Counted from the stretch's first letter, positions 1 through 6,690 are shown. The stretch is 9,305 nt of DNA from DATGUN01 sp035301285 (GCA_035301285.1 DATGUN010000094.1:1-9305), one strand, 5' to 3'. Notes: generated from the letters alone by a model not told the origin. Translations and numbers: made by a program.

Positions 1-174
1 CTGCGCGATTTTGAACCTAAGGCGCGCGATCCCCTATGTCATATTCCATTAACCGACAAGATGATACTCACGGACTTCAGTATCGTTCACCTATCTTCAA
101 GATGTGTGGCAACGCTTGCCATGCCTATTACAAACCATATCCCTCTGGCGACATTTCGTTTTGTGTAAAAGGTC

Positions 175-621
175 TCAAGGTGTTTTCTCAACTTTAATCA
201 CGATCTTCTTCACCAAATAACCCACCAGCAATCCCGGTATAACGCTCAAAATCGGCAGCCAAACCGGCCCGAAAAGGACACCCCAAATAGGGATCGACGA
301 ATATATGACTCCCAAAGTCATAATGTAGGCAGCAAAGACAAAAGGGAGATAGGAATGACGACTCTTCCCCCCTCCAGCGTCCCTAAAAGCATCCCACATC
401 ACAAAAAAGTACAGACAGGGGTAAAATAGCAACCATTGATAATCAACCTGTTCAATCGCTTGCTGGATATCTCCTTGAAAACTGGACAAGATGATATCAT
501 TCAAGTGTGCTTTGACATTGATAAGAAACTCCAAAAAAACGAAAATGAATCCTTTTATATATTTTCCGTTCAGAATCTGTCCAAACCCGGGAAGGGCAAT
601 GCTCCATAACAATTTTTCCAT
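175..621 (-). CDS. Small multi-pass membrane protein, function unknown
   Basis: A 148-residue hydrophobic protein of unknown function. The N-terminus has a PGFGQ element at residues 11-15 followed by a glycine-spaced hydrophobic stretch, reminiscent of TM2-like membrane proteins. Hydrophobic segments lie at about 21-36, 61-77, 90-109 and 113-137, with a WDAFRDAGGG loop at 76-85 and a basic C-terminal tail. From memory, proteins with this PGFGQ and WDA-RDAGG pattern occur in Bacillus relatives as conserved hypotheticals; I know of no proven role. The ATG is preceded by AGAGGG about 7 bases upstream, which supports this start. It is transcribed on the same strand as the nan operon but lies beyond that operon's terminator, so it is probably expressed independently. 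I see no convincing promoter and no terminator after its stop. Confidence 0.8.
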   Translation of the reverse strand: MEKLLWSIALPGFGQILNGKYIKGFIFVFLEFLINVKAHLNDIILSSFQGDIQQAIEQVDYQWLLFYPCLYFFVMWDAFRDAGGGKSRHSYLPFVFAAYIMTLGVIYSSIPIWGVLFGPVWLPILSVIPGLLVGYLVKKIVIKVEKTP

Positions 622-763
622 TATTTATCCCTCTATATTCAGCATGCGCTCTTGTATATATTTTTTGGCACACCCGAAAAATTATTCATTTCACTTTGTC
701 CAGCAAAGATAAAAGGAACGACGTTGGCCCTGTACAACTGACAGGCTGACTCTCATTCCACAG

Positions 764-800
764 AAAAACAAAAAAGAGACTTGCCATCTGGACAAGTCCC
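764..800 (-). terminator. Rho-independent terminator after nanE
   Basis: On the minus strand an 8-bp stem (bases 793-800 pairing with 776-783, one G-U pair) encloses a 9-base loop and is followed by TTTTTTGTTTTT. It lies about 30 bases past the nanE stop and closes the regulator-nanK-nanE operon, separating it from the membrane protein gene at 175-621. Confidence 0.9.
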
Positions 801-832
801 ATGTCATTCGTCTATGCTTTTTTACATAGCCA

Positions 833-1504
833 CTATTGCTTCATCCGGCTAGCAAAGCGCGCTGTTATTTGTTGGGGCCTTGTAATCGCTCCCCCGACAA
901 CAACCGCATGCACACCCACTTCAAAGGCACGTGTGAGCATGTCCGGCGTCATGATATTTCCTTCCGCAATAACCGGCCGCTTTACAGATTCAACAACTTT
1001 CTTCAAAAATGCAAAATCATTATCGTACAATTTATTTCCTTTTGTTCCGGATGTATAGCCGTATAACGTTGTTCCGATGTAATCAAAACCTAACTCATCC
1101 GCTGTAACGGCATCTTCCAATGAGGCACAATCAGCCATAATTTCGACATTCGGTGCCTGCTCTCTCACATATGTAACCATTTCTTCAAGTGACTCTTTCG
1201 GACGCGGATTCGCGGTCGCATCCATTGCAATCACTTCACAACCACTTTCAATCAACTCATCAATTTCTTTCGTTGTTGCCGTGATAAACACTTCGGAATC
1301 GGCATAATCCCGTTTCACAATGCCAATGATCGGTAATGAAACTTCTTTTTTAATGGCTTGAATATCCTCTTTTGTATTGGACCGGATCCCTTTAGCACCA
1401 CCCTGATACGCTGCTAAAGCCATTTTCCCCATAATGAACGATGAATGCAGTGGTTCATTCTCCAGTGCCTGACAGGATACAATCAAATCATTCGGTAAAT
1501 ACAT
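833..1504 (-). CDS. nanE: N-acetylmannosamine-6-phosphate 2-epimerase
   Basis: Converts ManNAc-6-phosphate to GlcNAc-6-phosphate in the cytoplasm, the last dedicated step of sialic acid catabolism before NagA/NagB. The 223 residues are the usual length for the NanE TIM-barrel family. Visible signatures are GIRSNT (39-44), GIVKRD (61-66), MDATANPRP (94-102), AEGNIMTP (180-187) and the phosphate-binding-like VVVGGAITRP (201-210). Lys64 and Glu181 sit where the family's catalytic Lys/Glu pair is expected. AAGGAG lies 9 bases before the ATG. The gene follows nanK by 39 bases and is last in the operon, just before a strong terminator. NanK supplies its substrate. There is no sign of truncation, and I consider the identification firm. 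Confidence 0.95.
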   Translation of the reverse strand: MYLPNDLIVSCQALENEPLHSSFIMGKMALAAYQGGAKGIRSNTKEDIQAIKKEVSLPIIGIVKRDYADSEVFITATTKEIDELIESGCEVIAMDATANPRPKESLEEMVTYVREQAPNVEIMADCASLEDAVTADELGFDYIGTTLYGYTSGTKGNKLYDNDFAFLKKVVESVKRPVIAEGNIMTPDMLTRAFEVGVHAVVVGGAITRPQQITARFASRMKQ

Positions 1505-1543
1505 CTTTACTCACTCCTTATACACGTTTTATCACATACAATA

Positions 1544-2410
1544 TTAGCTTGTCACGAAAGGGTAGACGGCCCCATATAGTGCCGCATTATTTTGTTGTGT
1601 CGCTATTTTAAGTTCCGTTTTCATGAAGTCTTTCGGTAAAAAGGCCGGAATATGTTTTTTGATGTGCCCCAACAAAAATTCACCTTGGGCAGATACACCA
1701 CCACCGATTACGATGCATGCGGGGTCCACGATTAAGATGATTTGTGCTATACCCGCCGCGATTTCCTTTGTCCAATCCTCAATCAGTTTCACACACGTGC
1801 CATGTCCCTGCTTGGCCTCTTCAAACACACGCCTTGTCGACCATCCTTTTCCAAGGTCATGAGCGATCATTTTGTTCAAAGCGGATGTTGAAGCACGCAT
1901 TTCAAACGTTGTATCCGACGCGGGTTCATAAAGCAAGTAACCGATCGAATTCGCTTGGAAGTGGGTACCATCGATCAGACCATTGCGATATAAAGCACCC
2001 CCGATGCCTGTCCCGATCGTCATGCCAAACACATCATCATAGGGACCTACATCCCCTTTCCATAGCTCACCCAGCAACGCCGCATCGACATCGTTCATGA
2101 CATGGACTGGTAGATGATACGATGCCAGTTCGCGTTTGAAATGCGTCCCACGATAGCCTGGGATCGTCGGCCCTGCATAGATGATCTTCCCGCGTTCCCG
2201 GTCGACGATACCCGCCGTACTGATGCCAATACCGGAAAGCACGAACCGTTTACGATATGATGCAATGATCTTCTTGACACGGTCAATGATGGATTGATTT
2301 TTGTTGTTCATGGTCGGCACTTTGTTCAAATGGATGAGTTGTTCCCTTTCATCAAGCACTGCATACTTGATAAATGTCCCGCCAATATCAATGGTAAGAT
2401 AGTTTGCCAT
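1544..2410 (-). CDS. nanK: N-acetylmannosamine kinase, ROK family
   Basis: Phosphorylates ManNAc to ManNAc-6-phosphate with ATP in the cytoplasm. The 288-residue ROK fold shows the phosphate-binding DIGGT (8-12), GIGISTAGIVD (60-70), the catalytic Asn106-Asp107 pair in MNDVDAALLGE, a second phosphate loop GTGIGG (133-138) and the adenosine-side IVIGGGVS (233-240). The usual ROK zinc motif (CxCGxxGC) is absent: the protein has only two cysteines, 206 and 232. Where most ROK kinases have ExGH, this one has NSIGYLLYE (154-162). A similar non-canonical pattern is known for NanK of Staphylococcus aureus, so context and deviation agree on ManNAc kinase rather than glucokinase. AGGAGG lies 5 bases before the ATG, and the start is 9 bases past the upstream regulator's stop, indicating one operon. 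Confidence 0.88.
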   Translation of the reverse strand: MANYLTIDIGGTFIKYAVLDEREQLIHLNKVPTMNNKNQSIIDRVKKIIASYRKRFVLSGIGISTAGIVDRERGKIIYAGPTIPGYRGTHFKRELASYHLPVHVMNDVDAALLGELWKGDVGPYDDVFGMTIGTGIGGALYRNGLIDGTHFQANSIGYLLYEPASDTTFEMRASTSALNKMIAHDLGKGWSTRRVFEEAKQGHGTCVKLIEDWTKEIAAGIAQIILIVDPACIVIGGGVSAQGEFLLGHIKKHIPAFLPKDFMKTELKIATQQNNAALYGAVYPFVTS

Positions 2411-2419
2411 GGTGCCCTC

Positions 2420-3091
2420 CTACGCCTTCGCTTGATTGATATGTTTTGTAAGCAATGCTTTTGCATACATCGCATCCCCTTTTTCCAGCGCTGTGACGAT
2501 TTGTCTATGTTCTTCGATCGTTTGCATATATTCTGCTTGTGACAGTTCTATATGTTGCACCTGGAAAAAATAATGGGTAATCATATTCGTCAACTGGATG
2601 AACAATTCATTTTGAGTCGTCTGCAATAATTGCTGGTGAAAATGGATATCTGCTTCTCTCCACTTATCAGCCTCCTCGATATTTTCCGCAGCATCGACCA
2701 ACTGTCTCAATTCCATAATTGCTTCATGATTGCCTTGTGACACGATATCGTCTACTGCACTACATTCAAATATGACTCTCAGTCCAAGCATATCCCGAAT
2801 ATTCGCGTTATTGATCTGCCATAAAAAGAAAAAACTGCTTAGTAAATTTTCGATATTGGATTCATTCAAAAAAGCCCCTTGCCCTTGTCTTACTCGAATG
2901 ATGCCGATGTTTTCCAAATAACTGAGCGCTTCCCGGACGACAGAACGACTCACACCAAACAATTCTGTAAAAGCTCGCTCGGTCGGCAGCTTATCACCGG
3001 CTGTCAAATGGTTCTCGATAATATATTGTTTGATTTCTTCAATCACTGTTTGCTTTAACGATTTCTTTTCATCGATTTGAATCGGTTCCAT
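2420..3091 (-). CDS. GntR-family regulator, FadR/FCD type (second of tandem pair)
   Basis: A 223-residue transcription factor with an N-terminal winged helix-turn-helix (about 12-78, including PTERAFTELFGVSRSVVREA at 36-55) and a C-terminal all-helical FCD effector domain (about 95-220). Asp148, His152, His195 and His217 fit the FCD metal-binding pattern. The operon context makes a sialic acid pathway intermediate the likely ligand, though this is inference. Its 5' end overlaps the preceding regulator gene by 23 bases. GGAGG lies 12 bases before the ATG, a long spacing that suggests translational coupling to the upstream gene. It has the same domain layout as the protein encoded at 3069-3785 but is clearly diverged from it, so this is not a recent duplication. 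nanK follows after 9 bases. It could equally be called NanR, but I cannot tell which of the two regulators holds that role. Confidence 0.88.
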   Translation of the reverse strand: MEPIQIDEKKSLKQTVIEEIKQYIIENHLTAGDKLPTERAFTELFGVSRSVVREALSYLENIGIIRVRQGQGAFLNESNIENLLSSFFFLWQINNANIRDMLGLRVIFECSAVDDIVSQGNHEAIMELRQLVDAAENIEEADKWREADIHFHQQLLQTTQNELFIQLTNMITHYFFQVQHIELSQAEYMQTIEEHRQIVTALEKGDAMYAKALLTKHINQAKA

Positions 3092-3785
3092 CTAATTCCA
3101 CTTCCTCCATTTGCTTTGTAAAGGTAAGAATCGGCTCCAAATGATCGATCATGATTTCTTGGGCTTTTTTCATATTTTTATTTTCGAGGGCATGTATAAT
3201 ATTGTTATGTTCATTATATGCTTTCATCAATGTTGTTTCACTCTGTAATACATCAATCTTCGTCAAGGTAAAATATTCATGGATAATTTCACTGAAATGG
3301 TAAAACGTCTCGTTCATCGTTGATTTAATCAAAAACTGATGAAACCACTTATCTGCCTGCCGTGTATCATCATGATCTTTGATGGCCTGATGATACGCTT
3401 CATTCAGTGATTGTAGATGCGCAATATCAATAGCGACATCCTTTTCGATGATCAACCGTAGTCCACCCAGTTCAATCACTTTCCGGATTTCTGCCAGCTC
3501 CCTTACTTTCACACCATGTAGCTCATCATAGTGTTTCAAGATTTCTTTAATGGGGGCGACATTGGAATCGGCGATATAGACACCGCCACCGGATTTGATG
3601 TTTACCATTCCGACAGATTGCAAGGATATCAATGCTTCGCGGATAACCGTGCGACTCACTTGCAACCTATTGGTCAATTCTTTTTCAGATAAATACTTAT
3701 CCCCGGGTTGCCAACCACCTTCCGCTATATGTTTTTTCATCCGCTTTATGGCAATATTGACCAAGGACTCCCGTTGGATCGCCAC
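3069..3785 (-). CDS. GntR-family regulator, FadR/FCD type (first of tandem pair)
   Basis: A 238-residue transcription factor: winged helix-turn-helix at about 5-72 (LSEKELTNRLQVSRTVIREA at 32-51) and an FCD ligand domain at about 92-218, with Asp145, His149, His193 and His215 as the expected metal ligands. First gene of the regulator-regulator-nanK-nanE operon and divergent from nanA, so autoregulation and control of nanA are the natural inference. An in-frame GTG exists at 3794, but GAGGTG (3797-3792) ends exactly on it. The same GAGGTG lies 6 bases before the GTG at 3785, which I therefore choose. The C-terminal tail after the FCD domain is rich in acidic residues and overlaps the next gene. 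The effector (sialic acid, ManNAc or ManNAc-6-phosphate) cannot be read from the sequence. Confidence 0.87.
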   Translation of the reverse strand: MAIQRESLVNIAIKRMKKHIAEGGWQPGDKYLSEKELTNRLQVSRTVIREALISLQSVGMVNIKSGGGVYIADSNVAPIKEILKHYDELHGVKVRELAEIRKVIELGGLRLIIEKDVAIDIAHLQSLNEAYHQAIKDHDDTRQADKWFHQFLIKSTMNETFYHFSEIIHEYFTLTKIDVLQSETTLMKAYNEHNNIIHALENKNMKKAQEIMIDHLEPILTFTKQMEEVELDGTDSNR

Positions 3786-3791
3786 AGAAAA

Positions 3792-3797
3792 CACCTC
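3792..3797 (-). promoter_or_regulatory. Ribosome binding site that fixes the first regulator's start
   Basis: GAGGTG on the minus strand, 6 bases before the GTG at 3785. It contains the alternative GTG start at 3794, which would have no usable Shine-Dalgarno sequence of its own. Confidence 0.65.
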
Positions 3798-3809
3798 GAT
3801 TCAAACACT

Positions 3810-3839
3810 CGTATATGTATATTTATCATATCATATACG
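3810..3839. promoter_or_regulatory. Perfect inverted repeat, candidate operator of the regulator operon
   Basis: CGTATATG (3810-3817) and CATATACG (3832-3839) form a perfect 8-bp inverted repeat with a 14-base AT-rich spacer; the half-site centres are 22 bp apart, about two helical turns. It sits just upstream of the first regulator gene. On the minus strand two overlapping TATGAT hexamers (3835-3830 and 3830-3825) inside it could be the -10 element, though no good -35 is visible. The spacing suits a dimeric GntR-type repressor acting on its own promoter. That it is an operator is inference. Confidence 0.5.
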
Positions 3840-3871
3840 TTTGACGTCTGTTTCGTTTCGACAGATAGACG

Positions 3872-3885
3872 ACATAACGCTTTCA
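3872..3885 (-). promoter_or_regulatory. Candidate CcpA-binding cre site in the nan divergent region
   Basis: On the minus strand TGAAAGCGTTATGT matches the cre consensus TGNAARCGNWWWCA at 12 of 14 positions; both mismatches are in the last two bases. It lies between the two divergent operons, upstream of the nanA -35 element by about 41 bases. Catabolite control of sialic acid genes would be expected physiologically. Whether it acts on nanA, the regulator operon or both is not clear from its position. Confidence 0.45.
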
Positions 3886-3926
3886 TGCAGTAGAGATAGA
3901 AACATGCCAACACTTTAAGTTTACGG

Positions 3927-3955
3927 TTGACATTTTTCTAAAATGAAATTATCAT
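3927..3955 (+). promoter_or_regulatory. Sigma-A promoter of nanA
   Basis: A perfect TTGACA (3927-3932), a 17-base spacer and TATCAT (3950-3955, 5 of 6 matches to TATAAT). Transcription should start near 3962, giving an untranslated leader of about 70 bases before nanA. This is the strongest promoter match seen in the window, which suggests that nanA is mainly controlled by repression. Confidence 0.8.
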
Positions 3956-3973
3956 AAACATGCAAACAAAAAT

Positions 3974-3984
3974 TGGTCTGACAA
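3974..3984 (+). promoter_or_regulatory. Candidate FadR-family operator downstream of the nanA promoter
   Basis: TGGTCTGACAA fits the FadR-subfamily GntR operator pattern TNGTNNNACNA at every fixed position. It is centred about 17 bases after the predicted nanA transcription start, a position typical of repressor roadblocks. A GGTATA on the opposite strand (3993-3988), the half-site used by E. coli NanR, is adjacent. The natural binders are the two GntR regulators encoded next door. Binding is inference. Confidence 0.5.
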
Positions 3985-4019
3985 TATTATACCTTTGTCA
4001 ATTCATTTTATCAATACTT

Positions 4020-4025
4020 GGGAGG
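4020..4025 (+). promoter_or_regulatory. Ribosome binding site that fixes the nanA start
   Basis: GGGAGG 8 bases before the ATG at 4034. An in-frame TTG at 3995 would add 13 residues but has no Shine-Dalgarno sequence, and the reading would run through this site. Confidence 0.85.
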
Positions 4026-4033
4026 TCAAACGC

Positions 4034-4903
4034 ATGAAAGGGTTATATTCAGCTTTACTTGTTCCATTCGATGAAAACGGAAACATTAAAGAACAAGGTT
4101 TACGGGATATTGTGAAACAAAACATAGAGATACAACAAGTAGACGGACTTTATGTTAATGGAAGTTCGGGCGAAAACTTCATGATGTCAACAGAAGAAAA
4201 GAAAGAGGTATTCCGTATTGCCTCTGAAGAAGCTGCTGAGAAAATCAATCTCATCGCGCAAGTCGGTTCATTGGATTTAACGGAAGCGATCAAATTAGGT
4301 AAATATGCGACAGAACTAGGTTATGACAGCTTATCTGCTGTAACACCTTTCTACTATAAATTTAGCTTTGACGAAATCAAACATTATTATGAAACCATTA
4401 TCGCTGAAACCAATAACACTATGATCATTTATGCCATTCCAGCTTTAACTGGTGTTTCCATGGACATGTCACACTTTGATGAACTGTTTAAAAATGAAAA
4501 AATCATTGGTGTCAAATATACGGATGCGAATTTCTTTTTATTAGAAAGACTCCGCAAACGTTACCCCAATAAATTGATCTTTTCCGGATTTGACGAAATG
4601 TTGATTTATGGTGTGATTTCAGGTGTCGACGGGGCAATCGGCAGTACGTACAATATCAATGGAAAACGTTCTAAACAAATTATGGACCTTTGCCATGAAG
4701 GAAACGTTGCCGAAGCTTATGAGGTGCAACATGTCACAAATGATATCATTGAAAAAATACTGGAACTGGGGCTATATCCAACCATCAAAGAAATCCTGAA
4801 TCAAAAAGGATACGACGCTGGCACATGTAAACAGCCGATGAGCGGCTTTGATAAATCAAAAACATCTGAAGTCGTTAAATTGATCGAGGACTTCAATCTG
4901 TAA
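4034..4903 (+). CDS. nanA: N-acetylneuraminate lyase
   Basis: Cleaves N-acetylneuraminate to ManNAc and pyruvate through a Schiff base with lysine; cytoplasmic, normally a homotetramer of TIM barrels. The 289 residues match the family length. Signatures: GSSGE (43-47) binding the pyruvate carboxylate, Tyr133 in YAIPALTG (133-140), and the Schiff-base Lys161 in IGVKYTDANFF (158-168). YxIPALTG and KYT separate it from dihydrodipicolinate synthase, which has a YNVP-R-type motif. The ATG at 4034 is chosen for its GGGAGG site. It is the first gene of the plus-strand operon, divergent from the regulators and nanK-nanE, and its product feeds NanK. The symporter follows after 158 bases containing a hairpin. 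A related aldolase with another sugar-acid substrate is possible but unlikely in this context. Confidence 0.95.
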   Translation: MKGLYSALLVPFDENGNIKEQGLRDIVKQNIEIQQVDGLYVNGSSGENFMMSTEEKKEVFRIASEEAAEKINLIAQVGSLDLTEAIKLGKYATELGYDSLSAVTPFYYKFSFDEIKHYYETIIAETNNTMIIYAIPALTGVSMDMSHFDELFKNEKIIGVKYTDANFFLLERLRKRYPNKLIFSGFDEMLIYGVISGVDGAIGSTYNINGKRSKQIMDLCHEGNVAEAYEVQHVTNDIIEKILELGLYPTIKEILNQKGYDAGTCKQPMSGFDKSKTSEVVKLIEDFNL

Positions 4904-4912
4904 GGACAAATG

Positions 4913-4949
4913 ATGACATCCTGTTATCACTTCTCTCGCGGGATGTCAT
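4913..4949 (+). repeat. Intergenic hairpin between nanA and the symporter
   Basis: ATGACATCC (4913-4921) and GGATGTCAT (4941-4949) form a perfect 9-bp stem with a 19-base loop, 9 bases past the nanA stop. No T-run follows (TGCCCTTAATG), so it is not a standard terminator. It might stabilise the nanA 3' end or reduce transcription into the symporter gene; either role is inference. Confidence 0.6.
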
Positions 4950-5033
4950 TGCCCTTAATGCTGTTTCACATGACTGATAAAAGTGATGATGAATAGAGTG
5001 AAGATACATTAATCCGTCACTGTACACATGAAA

Positions 5034-5047
5034 AGAAAGCGCTATAT
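5034..5047 (+). promoter_or_regulatory. Weak candidate cre site before the symporter
   Basis: AGAAAGCGCTATAT matches the cre consensus TGNAARCGNWWWCA at 11 of 14 positions, including the full AARCG core. It ends directly at the symporter's ribosome site, so bound CcpA could block elongation. The match is modest and could be chance. Confidence 0.3.
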
Positions 5048-5053
5048 AAGGAG
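5048..5053 (+). promoter_or_regulatory. Ribosome binding site that fixes the symporter start
   Basis: AAGGAG lies 8 bases before the ATG at 5062 but only 2 bases before the in-frame ATG at 5056. The downstream ATG is therefore the better start. Confidence 0.75.
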
Positions 5054-5061
5054 AAATGCAT

Positions 5062-6585
5062 ATGGAAAAAGTAGGTCTTGGAACATTTAATTGGATTGTT
5101 TTAATTGTTTATTTACTGGCGATGCTCGGTGTCGGTATTTATTTTACAAAGCGTTCCGGTAAAGATACAGACGCATTTTTTACGGCTGGGGGACGAATCC
5201 CTGCATGGGCGGCCGGTTTTAGTATCTATGCTACAACATTGAGTGCCATTACATTCATGTCCACACCAGAACAAGCCTTTTTAACCGATTGGTCATATGC
5301 AGCTGGTAACTTGGCGATTTTTGCCATTATTCCCGTGCTCATTTATTTCTATATCCCTTTTTTCAGGAAGTTGAATGTCACGACCGCATATGAATATCTG
5401 GAAGAACGATTCGGTGTCTCCATGCGCACAGTCAGTAGTTTATTATTTATTTTATTTCATATCGGCCGGGTAGCGATTGTGGTATATCTTCCGACACTTG
5501 CCATTACATCAGTGTCGGATATCGATCCTGTATTAATTGCTGGTGCTGTCGGTATACTATGTGTCATCTATACATTCCTGGGTGGCATGGAAGGTGTTAT
5601 CTGGAGTGATGTCATACAAGGGATTCTATTATTAGGCGGCGCTTTATTGATCGTTGTTCTCGGAATTTCGCTTATCGATGGGGGTATGTCCACTGTCATA
5701 GATGACGCGATAAGCGATAAAAAATTGATTACTGCCGATAACTGGAAATTCGGTACAGCAGCTGCAGCGATTCCAATTATTTTCATAGGCTCCATCTTTA
5801 ATAACTTGCACCAATATACTGCCAGTCAGGATGTTGTACAACGTTATCAAACAACCGCTTCCATCAAAGATACGAACAAATCTTTATGGACAAACGGCTT
5901 GTTGGCTTTGATTACGATCCCGATTTTCTATGGAATGGGGACGGTTCTTTACAGCTTTTATACACATGCAGAGGCATTGCCATCTGAATTTAACACCTCC
6001 GCAGTCGTACCCTACTTCATCGTTACAAGTTTACCTGCCGGAATAGCAGGGCTTTTGATCGCAGCCATTTTCGCGGCCTGTCAATCGACTATTTCATCAA
6101 GTTTGAATAGTATTTCCGCCTGTGTCATCACAGACTTCAAACAACGTTTCTTCGGAAAAGACAGTGGTAAACATGACGTTGCTTTAGCACGCTGGGCAAT
6201 CATTATCGCTGGTATTCTCGGAGTTGGTGCAGCTCTTTATCTTGTATCTACAAACCGGGCTGAAACATGGAACCTGTTCTTGGACATCACCGGATTGTTC
6301 GGTGTTCCGATTGCTGGTATCTTTGCCCTTGGTATTTTCACGAAACGCGCAAATACACCTGGTATCTGGATAGGTCTTGTCGTGGCGGCAATTGTAGCTT
6401 TTTTTGTCGGCAAAACAGATATGACACCTTTTGCCATCAGTACGGTTGCTTTCTTCGTGTCATTTATTTGCGGATACATCGGAAGTCTCTTCTTCCCGAA
6501 TTGGAATGACAGAAACAACATTAAAGGCTTGACGATTTATACCAGGAACGACACATATGAGAAATCCGCAAGTGAAAGTGTATAA
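5062..6585 (+). CDS. Sodium:solute symporter (SSS family), probable sialic acid transporter
   Basis: An integral membrane Na+-coupled transporter of 507 residues, with about 13 hydrophobic segments by inspection. Family marks are the TM1-2 stretch FSIYATTLSAITFMSTPE (53-70), the SSS signature TFLGGMEGVIWSDVIQ (171-186), ASQDVVQRY (254-262) and the serine-rich ACQSTISSSLNS helix (339-350), where SSS proteins including SiaT place Na+-coordinating serines. The short polar C-terminus is cytoplasmic by analogy. Sialic acid as substrate is inferred from position downstream of nanA on the same strand; SSS-type sialic acid carriers are known in Staphylococcus aureus, where the gene is called nanT, and in Proteus. 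No separate promoter is evident in the 158-base gap, so cotranscription with nanA is likely. The gene ends before a strong hairpin terminator. Confidence 0.88.
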   Translation: MEKVGLGTFNWIVLIVYLLAMLGVGIYFTKRSGKDTDAFFTAGGRIPAWAAGFSIYATTLSAITFMSTPEQAFLTDWSYAAGNLAIFAIIPVLIYFYIPFFRKLNVTTAYEYLEERFGVSMRTVSSLLFILFHIGRVAIVVYLPTLAITSVSDIDPVLIAGAVGILCVIYTFLGGMEGVIWSDVIQGILLLGGALLIVVLGISLIDGGMSTVIDDAISDKKLITADNWKFGTAAAAIPIIFIGSIFNNLHQYTASQDVVQRYQTTASIKDTNKSLWTNGLLALITIPIFYGMGTVLYSFYTHAEALPSEFNTSAVVPYFIVTSLPAGIAGLLIAAIFAACQSTISSSLNSISACVITDFKQRFFGKDSGKHDVALARWAIIIAGILGVGAALYLVSTNRAETWNLFLDITGLFGVPIAGIFALGIFTKRANTPGIWIGLVVAAIVAFFVGKTDMTPFAISTVAFFVSFICGYIGSLFFPNWNDRNNIKGLTIYTRNDTYEKSASESV

Positions 6586-6634
6586 AATATATACGATATT
6601 CAGCAATGATTAGGGTGAACGTTTATAAGCTATA

Positions 6635-6690
6635 GAAAAAGAAGTTAGTTGTCCTCTTGATGAGGGCCGAACTAACTTCTTTCTTTTTCT
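6635..6690. terminator. Bidirectional terminator between convergent operons
   Basis: A perfect 13-bp stem (6638-6650 with 6670-6682) surrounds a 19-base loop that contains its own CCTC/GAGG pairing. A T-rich tract (CTTTTTCT) follows on the plus strand and an A-run (6636-6640) precedes it, giving a U-tract for the minus strand too. It can stop transcription from both the symporter and the TIM-barrel gene. The rest of the gap to 6816 shows only an imperfect inverted repeat at 6695-6737. Confidence 0.9.

Noticed and set aside
107..121. Hairpin after the membrane protein gene as a terminator
   Set aside because: The stem is only 6 bp with a 3-base loop and no U-tract on either strand.
1..168. 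Possible 3' end of a plus-strand gene (55 codons to TAA)
   Set aside because: It is short, not recognisable and without supporting context; chance open frames of this length are common. Kept only as an observation.
3851..3869. TCTGT/ACAGA inverted repeat in the divergent region as an operator
   Set aside because: Only 5-bp arms with a 9-base spacer, with no match to a known operator pattern; too weak to list.
3995..4033. TTG start adding 13 residues to NanA
   Set aside because: It has no Shine-Dalgarno sequence, and a strong GGGAGG site serves the ATG at 4034, where the family's N-terminus begins.
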